A stretch of 64,000 nucleotides of DNA. Source: Azospirillum brasilense (GTDB lineage Bacteria; Pseudomonadota; Alphaproteobacteria; Azospirillales; Azospirillaceae). The translations under genes and the position numbers were made by a program. Where the stretch lies: the NCBI RefSeq assembly GCF_003349955.1, contig NZ_QLKQ01000002.1, forward strand, positions 78,000-141,999. Direction: 5' to 3'. Below are positions 1-7,898 of the stretch, one piece after another. Within the stretch, counting starts at the first letter, position 1. Every line of letters starts with the position of its first letter. The notes beneath the pieces are model-generated. The model saw nothing but the letters and a program-made list of their open reading frames with translations, was not told where the DNA came from and ran no database searches.

Positions 1-125
1 GGGGCTTTGTGCAGGCATGCCCTGCAATATAGGCCGCCCTCGCGAAAGGACAAAATTCCGATTCCTCCGGTTGCGCCGGCGCGGAGCACAGCGCAGGATG
101 CGGGAGAACCAGGGAGACTCCGACC

Positions 126-1046
126 ATGCACCACCGCCTGTCCCCGACGCCCGAAGTCGCCGCCGCCCTGGCCGGGGGCCGGCCCGTGGTGGCGCTGGAA
201 TCCACCGTCATCTCCCACGGCATGCCCTACCCGAAGAACCTGGAAACGGCGACGGCGCTGGAGGACGCGGTGCGGGCCGAAGGGGCGGTGCCAGCGACCA
301 TCGCCGTTCTCGACGGGCGCATCCGCGTCGGGTTGGACGGTGAGGCTCTGGAGCGGCTCGCCAAGGGCGGCACCAACGTCATGAAGCTGAGCCGCCGCGA
401 TCTGCCCGTCGCGCTGGCGACCGGGGTGCCGGGCGCCACCACGGTGGCCGCCACGATGATCGCCGCAAGGCTGGCCGGGATCGCCGTCTTCGCCACGGGG
501 GGCCTGGGCGGGGTGCACCGCGGCGCCGAAACCAGTTTCGACGTGTCGGCGGACCTCGACGAGTTGGCCCGCACCAGCGTCTGCGTCGTCTGCGCGGGCG
601 CGAAGTCGATTCTCGACCTGCCCAAGACGCTGGAGGTGCTGGAGACCCGTGGGGTGCCCGTCCTGGGTCTGGGCACCGACGCGTTTCCGGCCTTCTACAG
701 CCGCAACTCTGGTCTGCCCGTCTCTCATCGCTGTGACAACGTGCACGAAGTCGCGGCGATCCTGAGGGCCAAATGGGAGCTTGGGCTGGAGGGTGGCGTG
801 GTCCTCGCCAACCCCATCCCGGAGGCCGACGCGTTGGATGGCGAGGCCATGGAGCGGGCCATCGCGCAGGCGCTAAAGGATGCGGAACATCATGGAATCA
901 CGGGAAAATCCGTCACGCCTTTTCTCCTTGCCGCGCTGGAGCGGATCACCGGCGGGCGCAGCCTGACCGCCAACATGGCGCTGATCCGGAACAACGCGGT
1001 CACAGCGGCGCGGCTGGCGGCCGCTTACGCGGCGCTGACGGCCTGA
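126..1046 (+). CDS. psuG: Pseudouridine-5'-phosphate glycosidase
   Basis: Reversibly splits pseudouridine 5'-phosphate into ribose 5-phosphate and uracil, allowing salvage of modified nucleoside from RNA turnover. The 306-residue protein covers the usual length of the PsuG/IndA family. It has the N-terminal VALESTVISHGMPYP segment, a glycine-rich FATGGLGGVHRG stretch and a C-terminal NMALIRNNAVTAARLA segment, all typical of the family. The ATG follows an AGGGAGA ribosome site at about 112-118. The PsuK kinase normally paired with PsuG is not adjacent, so the substrate must be phosphorylated by an enzyme encoded elsewhere. Identification is firm; the partner is unknown. Confidence 0.95.
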   Translation: MHHRLSPTPEVAAALAGGRPVVALESTVISHGMPYPKNLETATALEDAVRAEGAVPATIAVLDGRIRVGLDGEALERLAKGGTNVMKLSRRDLPVALATGVPGATTVAATMIAARLAGIAVFATGGLGGVHRGAETSFDVSADLDELARTSVCVVCAGAKSILDLPKTLEVLETRGVPVLGLGTDAFPAFYSRNSGLPVSHRCDNVHEVAAILRAKWELGLEGGVVLANPIPEADALDGEAMERAIAQALKDAEHHGITGKSVTPFLLAALERITGGRSLTANMALIRNNAVTAARLAAAYAALTA

Positions 1047-1112
1047 CCGGTCATAGACCATTACGCATAAGAGGTAAGCCATCCGTGACGTCCGGATTTA
1101 AGTCCCCGTTAA

Positions 1113-1122
1113 CCGACGTCGG
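1113..1122. repeat. 10-bp perfect palindrome before the 137-aa gene
   Basis: CCGACGTCGG lies 33 bases upstream of the ATG at 1156 and just after a GGATTTAAGTCCCCG stretch. It could be an operator or a small hairpin in the leader. Nothing else supports a specific regulator. Confidence 0.3.
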
Positions 1123-1155
1123 GTGACTCTGCGCTCGTTCTTCACGGAGGTCTCT

Positions 1156-1569
1156 ATGCGTGCGCCCAGCCCGTCGAACCTGGTTTCCCGGATGATCGCC
1201 ATGGCCGCCCAGCCCGACGAGGGCATTGGCGAAACCGACAACCGCCCGGCCGCGCGGGTCAAGAAGATCGTCTGGGCCTCCCAGGCGGCGAAACTGCGGG
1301 GTTCCCTCTCCTCGCGCCTCGTTCATGAGATCGAGTGCGCGGTGTCCGCCGACCTCGACAGCATGGAACTGCCGGAGGTGTTCTTCACCTCCGTCGAGTT
1401 CGCCGGCAGAGTGATCACCTGCGATCTGGACGCCTCGGGCACCGCCTCGATCTTCGGCCTGATCGACATCAGCGATTACGACGAGCTGGTGGAGGAAGCC
1501 GGCGACGACGCGCTGTTCGGCGTCGATTGGGACGGCGTCTACGTCACCCCGGCGCGCACCCGCCACTGA
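1156..1569 (+). CDS. Hypothetical protein, 137 aa
   Basis: I do not recognise this protein. The ATG at 1156 is chosen because CACGGAGG lies just ahead of it with normal spacing; the frame stays open further upstream without a better site. The product is soluble-looking with no membrane segment. Its basic N-terminal third leads into an acidic C-terminal half rich in Asp and Glu (DLDASG, DISDYDELVEEAGDDALFG). It lies between psuG and a bidirectional terminator, so it is probably a single-gene unit or the tail of a psuG transcript. Codon use matches the host. No function is proposed. Confidence 0.7.
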   Translation: MRAPSPSNLVSRMIAMAAQPDEGIGETDNRPAARVKKIVWASQAAKLRGSLSSRLVHEIECAVSADLDSMELPEVFFTSVEFAGRVITCDLDASGTASIFGLIDISDYDELVEEAGDDALFGVDWDGVYVTPARTRH

Positions 1570-1588
1570 GGCTTTCAGACCGATCCAA

Positions 1589-1637
1589 GGAAAAAGCCGC
1601 GGACCCCGGACGCACGCCGGGGCCCGCGGCTTTTTCC
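1589..1637. terminator. Bidirectional intrinsic terminator
   Basis: A long GC-rich stem (GGAAAAAGCCGCGG paired with CCGCGGCTTTTTCC around a GC-rich inner stem) is flanked by an A-run on the left and a T-run on the right. It serves the converging 137-aa gene and mtnP. Confidence 0.9.
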
Positions 1638-1647
1638 GTTGGCGTCC

Positions 1648-2532
1648 TCAGCCCAGCGCGCGGGCGAGGAGGATATCGAGATTCTTGAGCATCTCCGGGT
1701 CGCGCTTGTCCGGTGCGGTCATGATCGCGTGGTCGAGCGCGGTGTGACAGCCCTGGGCGCACTGCCCGTCGCGCACCTGGAGCTTCGGCGCGAGCGTCTT
1801 GACCAGTGACCGCGCCTTGTCGGCGTTGGCGACCACCACGCGGATGACGGCGTCGACGGTGACGTGGTCGTGCTCCGGATGCCAGCAGTCGAAGTCGGTG
1901 ACCATGGCGACGGTCGCGTAGCACATCTCCGCCTCGCGAGCGAGCTTCGCCTCCGGCATGTTGGTCATGCCGATGACGTCGCAGCCCCAGCTCCGGTACA
2001 GCTCGGACTCGGCCTTGGTTGAGAATTGCGGACCTTCCATGACCATGTAGGTGCCGCGGCGCTGGTGCGGAACCTTCAGCTCCACCAACGCCTCCTCGAT
2101 CAGGTCGCCCAGCCGCCCGCAGACCGGATGGCCCAGCGCCACATGCGCCACCAGACCAGTGCCGAAGAAGCTCTTGTTGCGGGCGAAGGTGCGGTCGATG
2201 AACTGGTCGATCACCACGAAGGTGCCCGGCGGCAGATGCTCCTTCAGCGAGCCGACGGCGGACACCGACAGGATCTCGGTCACGCCCAGCGCCTTCAGCG
2301 CGTAGATGTTGGCGCGGAAGTTCAGTTCGGACGGCGGGATGCGGTGGCCGCGGCCGTGGCGCGGCAGGAAAACCAGCGTCTGGCCGTTCAACTCGCCGGT
2401 CAGCAGCTCGTCCGACGGGTCGCCGAACGGCGTTTCAACCTTCACCCAGCGCTGGTTTTCCAATCCGTCGATGTCGTAGACGCCGCTGCCGCCGATCACG
2501 CCGAGCACCGGCGCGGACCCGGTTTGCGCCAT
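1648..2532 (-). CDS. mtnP: S-methyl-5'-thioadenosine phosphorylase
   Basis: Phosphorolysis of 5'-methylthioadenosine, the by-product of polyamine synthesis, to adenine and 5-methylthioribose-1-phosphate; first step of methionine salvage. The 294-residue protein has the family's N-terminal GVIGGSGVYDI, the phosphate-binding PRHGRGHRIPPSELNFRANIYALK region, the VVIDQFIDRT loop and the GMTNMPEAKLAREAEMCYATVAMVTDFDCW block carrying the purine-site Asp. A GGAGG stands nine bases before ATG 2532; a GTG six bases upstream in frame (2538) is also possible. Other methionine-salvage genes are not adjacent. Function is confident. Confidence 0.95.
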   Translation of the reverse strand: MAQTGSAPVLGVIGGSGVYDIDGLENQRWVKVETPFGDPSDELLTGELNGQTLVFLPRHGRGHRIPPSELNFRANIYALKALGVTEILSVSAVGSLKEHLPPGTFVVIDQFIDRTFARNKSFFGTGLVAHVALGHPVCGRLGDLIEEALVELKVPHQRRGTYMVMEGPQFSTKAESELYRSWGCDVIGMTNMPEAKLAREAEMCYATVAMVTDFDCWHPEHDHVTVDAVIRVVVANADKARSLVKTLAPKLQVRDGQCAQGCHTALDHAIMTAPDKRDPEMLKNLDILLARALG

Positions 2533-2586
2533 AGTCACATGCCTCCGTCAATGGGAGGGCGCAGTATTCCGCCCCGGCCCGGCAAA

Positions 2587-2631
2587 GGCAACGGTCACGG
2601 CGGCAACCGTCACGGCGGCAACCGTCACGGC
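2587..2631. repeat. Three tandem 15-bp units
   Basis: Three consecutive copies of GGCAACSGTCACGGC fill most of the short gap between the end of the rhomboid gene and the start of mtnP. Copies 2 and 3 are identical; copy 1 differs at one base. Confidence 0.85.
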
Positions 2632-2639
2632 GGAGGAGG

Positions 2640-3338
2640 TCACAGCGTTCGCAGCAGAACCACAACCAGCGTCAGATAGACGGCGGCCTTCGCCGCGGTG
2701 CCGAGGCGGGCGACGCTCCACAGCGCCACGCCGGGGCGGCGGAACAGGGCGACCAGCGCCATCCCCGCGCCGAACCCGCCGAGATGGGCGGCCCAGGCCA
2801 CATCGCCCAGACCCGAGCCCGGAGCCGGCGGCATCAGCGTCATCGCCACGTTGATCGCCAGGAAGCTGCCCACCACGAAGGAGGCGGGAACGCGCGGCCC
2901 CGGCGTCACGCCGAGCGTGGCCTGCGGGTGCAGCAGCAGGAAGGCTCCCATCACCCCGCAGATCGCCCCGCTCGCCCCGACCAGCGGCGCCATGGGATCG
3001 ACGGCCAAGGCCCCCTCCACCATGGCCCCCGCTGCGGCGCAGAGGAGAAAGAACAGCAGGTAGCGCAGGCTGCCCATCGCCAGCTCGACCGCACCGCCGA
3101 AGGCCCAGAGCGCCAGCATGTTGCTGACCAGATGCACGATGTCGCTGTGGATCAGGACATGGCCGAACAGCCCGCGCCACACCGCCCAGGTCGGCAGCGG
3201 CCCGGCCGTCTCCACCGTCCCGAAGAAATAGGCGGGAACGAAGGCGAGGGATTCCGGCGGCAGACCCAGCACGAAAGCCAGCGTGCAGGCCAGGACGATG
3301 CCCTGGTTGACGTAGGGAATCCTTCTGGCAGCGCGCAA
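2640..3338 (-). CDS. Rhomboid-family intramembrane serine protease
   Basis: Cleaves membrane proteins within the lipid bilayer. About six hydrophobic segments are visible. The HSDIVHLVSNMLALWAFGG block carries the conserved His/Asn of TM2, the GASG motif holds nucleophile Ser123, and AAHLGGFGAG holds the catalytic His185 (numbering from the start used here). The start is uncertain. No ATG lies close to the first membrane segment in this frame; TTG 3338 follows an AGGGG with six-base spacing and gives 232 residues, close to the compact bacterial rhomboids. The gene runs in the same direction as tamB upstream. The natural substrate cannot be read from context. Confidence 0.85.
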   Translation of the reverse strand: MRAARRIPYVNQGIVLACTLAFVLGLPPESLAFVPAYFFGTVETAGPLPTWAVWRGLFGHVLIHSDIVHLVSNMLALWAFGGAVELAMGSLRYLLFFLLCAAAGAMVEGALAVDPMAPLVGASGAICGVMGAFLLLHPQATLGVTPGPRVPASFVVGSFLAINVAMTLMPPAPGSGLGDVAWAAHLGGFGAGMALVALFRRPGVALWSVARLGTAAKAAVYLTLVVVLLRTL

Positions 3339-3465
3339 CCGCTCCCCCTTCGCCGATGACCGGAGCCTTGGCGGCCGGCCTTCATCCTTGCTCGATATGG
3401 GGGCTCTTGCGCCGATGACCAGCGCCGGCAAGCAACCCGCGAATGCGGGGGGCTGGCCGGACCGG

Positions 3466-6400
3466 TCAGTAGTTCCACTCCCACTTGACGCCGACGCGGG
3501 TGTCGGAATCGGCGCCGACATCCGCCTGGGCCTTGATGTTCTTGGTGATGTCGACCTCGACCGTGGCGCGGCTCTGGTTCGCGCCGATGCCCTGCTCCAC
3601 CCCGACATAGACGCGGTCGCTGACGTAGCGTCCGGCCTCCACCGCCCCGCCCTTGCCGTCGGCGCCGCCGGTGAATTCGAGCCGGTCGATGCCGAGACCG
3701 CGGCGCAGGTTGCCGATCAGGCCAGGTCCGCCGCCGCCGAAGCCGGCCAACGTCGCCGCCGACTGGGCGAGCTGGACCGCCTCCACGGCGTTCAGGTTGC
3801 CGACCGACTTCCCGAACAGAACGGCGGACAGGACTTCGTCCTGCGGCAAGCCCTGCGGGGAGGTCAGCTCCAGTTTCGGCTGTCCGGCGGTCCCGGTGAC
3901 CAGGATCTGGGCGGTCACGTCGTTGGCCGTGGCCTCCGCCAGGAAGTCCAGCCGGGGGTCGATGGCGGGACCGCCGTCGAACTCGATGATGCCGCGCTTG
4001 AACACGAAGGTCTTGGCCAGGACGTCCAGCTCGCCCTTCAGCATGTTCAACCGCCCGCTGACCAGCGGCTGGCTGGAAGTGCCTTTGACGGCGAGCTGGC
4101 CGGCGAACTCGGCCTCCAGCCCGCGGCCCCGCACGAAGATCTGGTTCTGCGCGTTGATCGTCAGGTCGAGGATCATCGCGAAGGCCGGCTCCGGCGCCGC
4201 GGGTTGTCCATCGCCGGCCTGCCCGTTCTTCAGGCTGACCGGCTGCGCCTTGCGGCCCTTGCCGACCTCGACGACCTTCAGGTCCACCACGTTGGGCGGG
4301 GTCTGGTTGGGGATCTGGATCTCCGCCCGCTCGATCCGCACGGGACCGGCCAGCCGCGGATTCAGGAAGCTGCCGGTCAGGGTCAGGTTGGTGCCGAGGG
4401 TGACCGCCGCCAGATCGTTCTGCACCAGCCGCGCCCGGTCGGCCTGGATGACGAGGTCGAGCTGCTGCTGCGGGTCCGCTGCGGCGGGGCGGATCACGCC
4501 GCGGGCGCTGATCTCGCCGCCGTTGGTGGTCCGCCCGCGGAAATTCTGGATGGTGAACACGTCGCCGTCGCCGACGATGCGGGCGTCGATGTTGCTGATG
4601 ATGGCGCCGCTCGCCCGGTTCTCGTAACGCCCGTTGGCCAACGTCACCGTGCCGCCCAGCCGCGGGGCCGCCACCGTGCCGTCGACGCTGACGTCCAGCC
4701 GCAGCGTGCCGCGCGCCCGGTCGCCGCTGGCCGCCAGCAGGTCGTTGGCGAGCGAGGCGTCGATGGCGCCGCGCAGCGCCGCCTCCAGCCGCCCGCGCTC
4801 CGGCACCGAGAAGGCCAGCGTGTCCGGGTTCATCGCCAGCGGTGCGGCGGCCGTCAGGGTCACCCGGCCGGCGTTGTTGCCGGTGGCGACGTCGCCGTCC
4901 ACCGACAGACGGGCGTCGCGCCAGCGCGCGTTGACAGTGGCGTTCAGGCCCGGCACGCCGGCCTGGGTGGTCTGTTGCGCCTTCAGGTTGGCGACTCGCA
5001 CCGTGGCGTCGGCCTGCGGGCGGCGGACGGTGCCGCCGAGCGTCGCCTGGGCGTTCAGCGTGCCGTCGAGCCGAAGGGTCGGGTTCGCCAGCCGGGCCAG
5101 CGCCATCGGCACGCGATCCAGCCGCAGCTCGCCCGACAGCCGCTCTCCGTTCAGGCCGAGGTCGGCGGCGAGCTGGGCGTTGCCGCTGACCAGCCGCAGG
5201 CCGGACACCTCGTAGCGCCGCTCGCCCAGGGCGATGGCGGCGGGCTGGGTCAGCCGGAAGGATTCGCCGCTGTAGCGGCCCTGGAGTCGGTCGAGCCGGA
5301 TGCGGTTCAGCGCACCGCTCTGCGTGAATTCCCCCGCCAGATCGAGCCCCAGCGGGTCGCGCCCGGCCCCCGCGGCCTCCGCCCGGAAGGCGGCCTTGGC
5401 GAGCGAGCCGTCGACGCTGGCGGTCACCCGCGACAGGTCGTTGCCGGCGGCGGCCCCGTCCTGAAGCTCCACGCGCGCCTTGCCGCTGGCGTTGCCCAGC
5501 GCGTCGGCGACATCGGCGTTGGCGGTCAGGCGGCGCGCGGCGAACAGCGGCCCCCCTTCCCCCTCGACGCGCAGGTTGGTGGCGTTGGCGGTCAGGTTGG
5601 CCGCCTGCTTGCCGTTCGGCGCGTCGAGCGCGACGGTGAAGCCCGCCGCCCCGGTGAGCGGCACGCCGGCCAGTTCCGACAGCGCCTGAAGCTGCGGCAG
5701 GTTGCCGTCGAGCTTGCCGGACACGGTCATGGCGTCGAGCGCCACGCGCACCGCCCCGGTGATCCGGTTCGGCCCGTTCGCCACGGCCAGATCGCTGATG
5801 CGCAGCGCCTGCCCCTCCAGCGCGTAGGCGGCGTCGGCGGTCAATCCGGCGCCGGCCAGTTCGGTGCGGGCCGAGACGCGCCCCTGCGGCGCGCCCGGCA
5901 AATTCTGCGCGGTGGCGTTCAGCCGCGTGTCGCCGAAGCGGCGCCCCTGCACGGCGAGGTTCCGGGCGTGCAGCGCCGCCTCGGCCACCAGCTTGTCCAA
6001 CGGCCCCTTCGCCGTCGCGTCGAGCGTCAGGCCACCGGCCATCTCCGTCCCGGCAGCGGTGCCCACCGGGGCGAGGTCGGCGATCTCCAAGCGGGTCTTC
6101 GCGTCCACAGCCCCGTCCACCAGGGCCGCGGCACCGGTCAGACGCCCGTTGCGGCCATCCACCGTCAGGTCGGTGAGGCGCATGGCGCCGCCCGGCTCCA
6201 TCACCGCCTGCGCGCCCAGGCTGACGTCGCGGCCGAGCACGCCGTCGGCGGGCGTCCCGGTCTGCAGACCGCGCAGCGCGCCGCTGAGACCGGCCGTAAG
6301 CGTGCCGTCCTCCTGCCGGCGCATCGGCCCGGCCAGGGCCAGCGACCCGGCCAGCGGCTGCCCGGCGAGGGCGGAGAGGCGCGACAGGTCGTCGGCGTTC

Positions 6401-7788
6401 AGCGACACCGTCACGTCGGCGGTCTGGCCCCAACCGGTCACGCTGCCCTGCGCTCCGGCGCTGGCCGCCGCGGTGGTCAGGGTCACACCGTCGATTCCCA
6501 CCGCCCCGGTGTCGGCGTTGATCAGCGCCCGCCCGTCCAGCCGCACCTCCGGCCCGGCGACCGAGGCCAGGGCGGGGTCATCGGCGGCAAGGTCGTGGAT
6601 CAGCCCCTCCACCACCACGGTCAGCGCGTCCAGCGTGCCCTGGGCGGTGCCCGACACGCTGCCCTCCCGCCAGGCGATGCCGGGGGCGAAGCCGTGCAGG
6701 GTGGAGTCCGGCCCGGCCTGAACCTCGTAGCGCAGGTCGAGGCTGCGGCGATCGGCGCCGACGCGCCCCGAGAGGGTGGCCGTGGCGGCGGCGGTCTCCA
6801 CGGCCACCGGCTGCAGGGTCAGGGCGCCGTCCGGACCGACCACCACGGTGCCCTTCAGCGCCGGCTGCGGACCGGCCAGCGGCGCGATGTCGGGGCCGAG
6901 CAGCGACGCCACGTCGCCGGTCGCCGCGATGGTGACGGCGTGCCCTTCCGACACCGCCTGGATCGTGGCGTCGGCGGCCAGCCGGGCAGCGTTCTCCGCC
7001 ACCGCGGTGAAGGTGCCCTTCCAATCGTCCAGCGAGCCCTGCCCGTCCAACGAGGCGCTGACCGGTGGCGCACCGGGGATGTTCAGCGCGGTGGCGATCA
7101 GCCCGCCCGCCGGCTCCGACGCCTTCAGGTTCAGGTCGAGCCGCTTGTCGTCGGGGTTGAAGGCGACATCGAGCGCCACCGTGCCCGGCTGGTCGCCCAG
7201 CCGGTCGACGTTCAGATGCGCCTCCAGCGACGACCCGCCCGACGCGAGGTCCAGCGACCCGTCGATCTTCAGGCGGGCCTCCTGCCCGATCAGCGGCTCC
7301 GCCAGGACCAGCTCGGCAATCGCCAGCTTGTCCACGGCGACTCCCACCGGCAGGCTGGGCAGCAGCGAGGTCGGCCCCTGGTCGGGCGGTGGCTCCGGCC
7401 CTTCGGCGGGCAACGGCGCGCGCTCCACGACGACGCGCTGCGCCTCGATGGCGTCGGCCTTGGCCCGCCCGGTCAGCAACGCGGTCGGGGCGAGGTTGAC
7501 GCGCAGATCCTCCAGCCGCAGCCACACGCCCTCGCGGTCGGCGACGGTGACGTCCGAGATCGTGAAGTTGATGGGGACGGCGCCGCCGATGGTGCCGATT
7601 TTGACCTGAAGGTCCGGGCCGTTGACCGCCTTCTCGATGGTCTGGGCGATCCAGCGCCGGACGGCGTTGGCCGGCCCCCAGCCGCCCCCGTCGGTGTCGG
7701 CCGCGCGGGCGGCCTCCGTCAGGACCGCCCCGCTGAGGACGGCGATGGCCAGAAGAAGAACGATCAGACGACGCAAAACCGACACCAC
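3466..7788 (-). CDS. tamB: Translocation/assembly module TamB (DUF490)
   Basis: Large inner-membrane-anchored periplasmic protein that works with TamA in outer-membrane protein insertion and, in other bacteria, phospholipid transport between membranes. An N-terminal hydrophobic segment (LRRLIVLLLAIAVLSGAVL) is followed by about 1,100 residues of repetitive beta-rich sequence with recurring G-x-L/V-x-L-D strands. The C-terminal DUF490 domain includes PQGLPQDEVLSAVLFG and ends in WNY. Start is GTG 7788 or GTG 7785; an ATG at 7851 is possible but would add an untypical leader. It lies directly downstream of tamA on the same strand, the standard tamA-tamB order. At about 1,440 residues it is slightly longer than the E. 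coli protein. Confidence 0.93.
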   Translation of the reverse strand: MVSVLRRLIVLLLAIAVLSGAVLTEAARAADTDGGGWGPANAVRRWIAQTIEKAVNGPDLQVKIGTIGGAVPINFTISDVTVADREGVWLRLEDLRVNLAPTALLTGRAKADAIEAQRVVVERAPLPAEGPEPPPDQGPTSLLPSLPVGVAVDKLAIAELVLAEPLIGQEARLKIDGSLDLASGGSSLEAHLNVDRLGDQPGTVALDVAFNPDDKRLDLNLKASEPAGGLIATALNIPGAPPVSASLDGQGSLDDWKGTFTAVAENAARLAADATIQAVSEGHAVTIAATGDVASLLGPDIAPLAGPQPALKGTVVVGPDGALTLQPVAVETAAATATLSGRVGADRRSLDLRYEVQAGPDSTLHGFAPGIAWREGSVSGTAQGTLDALTVVVEGLIHDLAADDPALASVAGPEVRLDGRALINADTGAVGIDGVTLTTAAASAGAQGSVTGWGQTADVTVSLNADDLSRLSALAGQPLAGSLALAGPMRRQEDGTLTAGLSGALRGLQTGTPADGVLGRDVSLGAQAVMEPGGAMRLTDLTVDGRNGRLTGAAALVDGAVDAKTRLEIADLAPVGTAAGTEMAGGLTLDATAKGPLDKLVAEAALHARNLAVQGRRFGDTRLNATAQNLPGAPQGRVSARTELAGAGLTADAAYALEGQALRISDLAVANGPNRITGAVRVALDAMTVSGKLDGNLPQLQALSELAGVPLTGAAGFTVALDAPNGKQAANLTANATNLRVEGEGGPLFAARRLTANADVADALGNASGKARVELQDGAAAGNDLSRVTASVDGSLAKAAFRAEAAGAGRDPLGLDLAGEFTQSGALNRIRLDRLQGRYSGESFRLTQPAAIALGERRYEVSGLRLVSGNAQLAADLGLNGERLSGELRLDRVPMALARLANPTLRLDGTLNAQATLGGTVRRPQADATVRVANLKAQQTTQAGVPGLNATVNARWRDARLSVDGDVATGNNAGRVTLTAAAPLAMNPDTLAFSVPERGRLEAALRGAIDASLANDLLAASGDRARGTLRLDVSVDGTVAAPRLGGTVTLANGRYENRASGAIISNIDARIVGDGDVFTIQNFRGRTTNGGEISARGVIRPAAADPQQQLDLVIQADRARLVQNDLAAVTLGTNLTLTGSFLNPRLAGPVRIERAEIQIPNQTPPNVVDLKVVEVGKGRKAQPVSLKNGQAGDGQPAAPEPAFAMILDLTINAQNQIFVRGRGLEAEFAGQLAVKGTSSQPLVSGRLNMLKGELDVLAKTFVFKRGIIEFDGGPAIDPRLDFLAEATANDVTAQILVTGTAGQPKLELTSPQGLPQDEVLSAVLFGKSVGNLNAVEAVQLAQSAATLAGFGGGGPGLIGNLRRGLGIDRLEFTGGADGKGGAVEAGRYVSDRVYVGVEQGIGANQSRATVEVDITKNIKAQADVGADSDTRVGVKWEWNY

Positions 7789-7898
7789 GCACCCCGTTGC
7801 GGCATTCCCCGAATGGTATAACGGGAAAGAGCATGGGCGATCCCGATCCAAGTGGCAAAAATGCGACCCGGACCGGCATCACCGGTTGAAAGGACGAA

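Noticed and set aside
2640..3608. Possible frameshift or gene fusion at the start of the rhomboid gene
   Set aside because: The upstream part of the frame (3339-3608) is non-coding-like and overlaps the end of tamB. A TTG start with a good ribosome site explains the gene without a frameshift.
3388..7821. A plus-strand open frame of about 1,477 codons opposite tamB
   Set aside because: It is the GC-rich shadow of tamB. It has no recognisable domain, a biased low-complexity composition, and runs against a fully supported gene.
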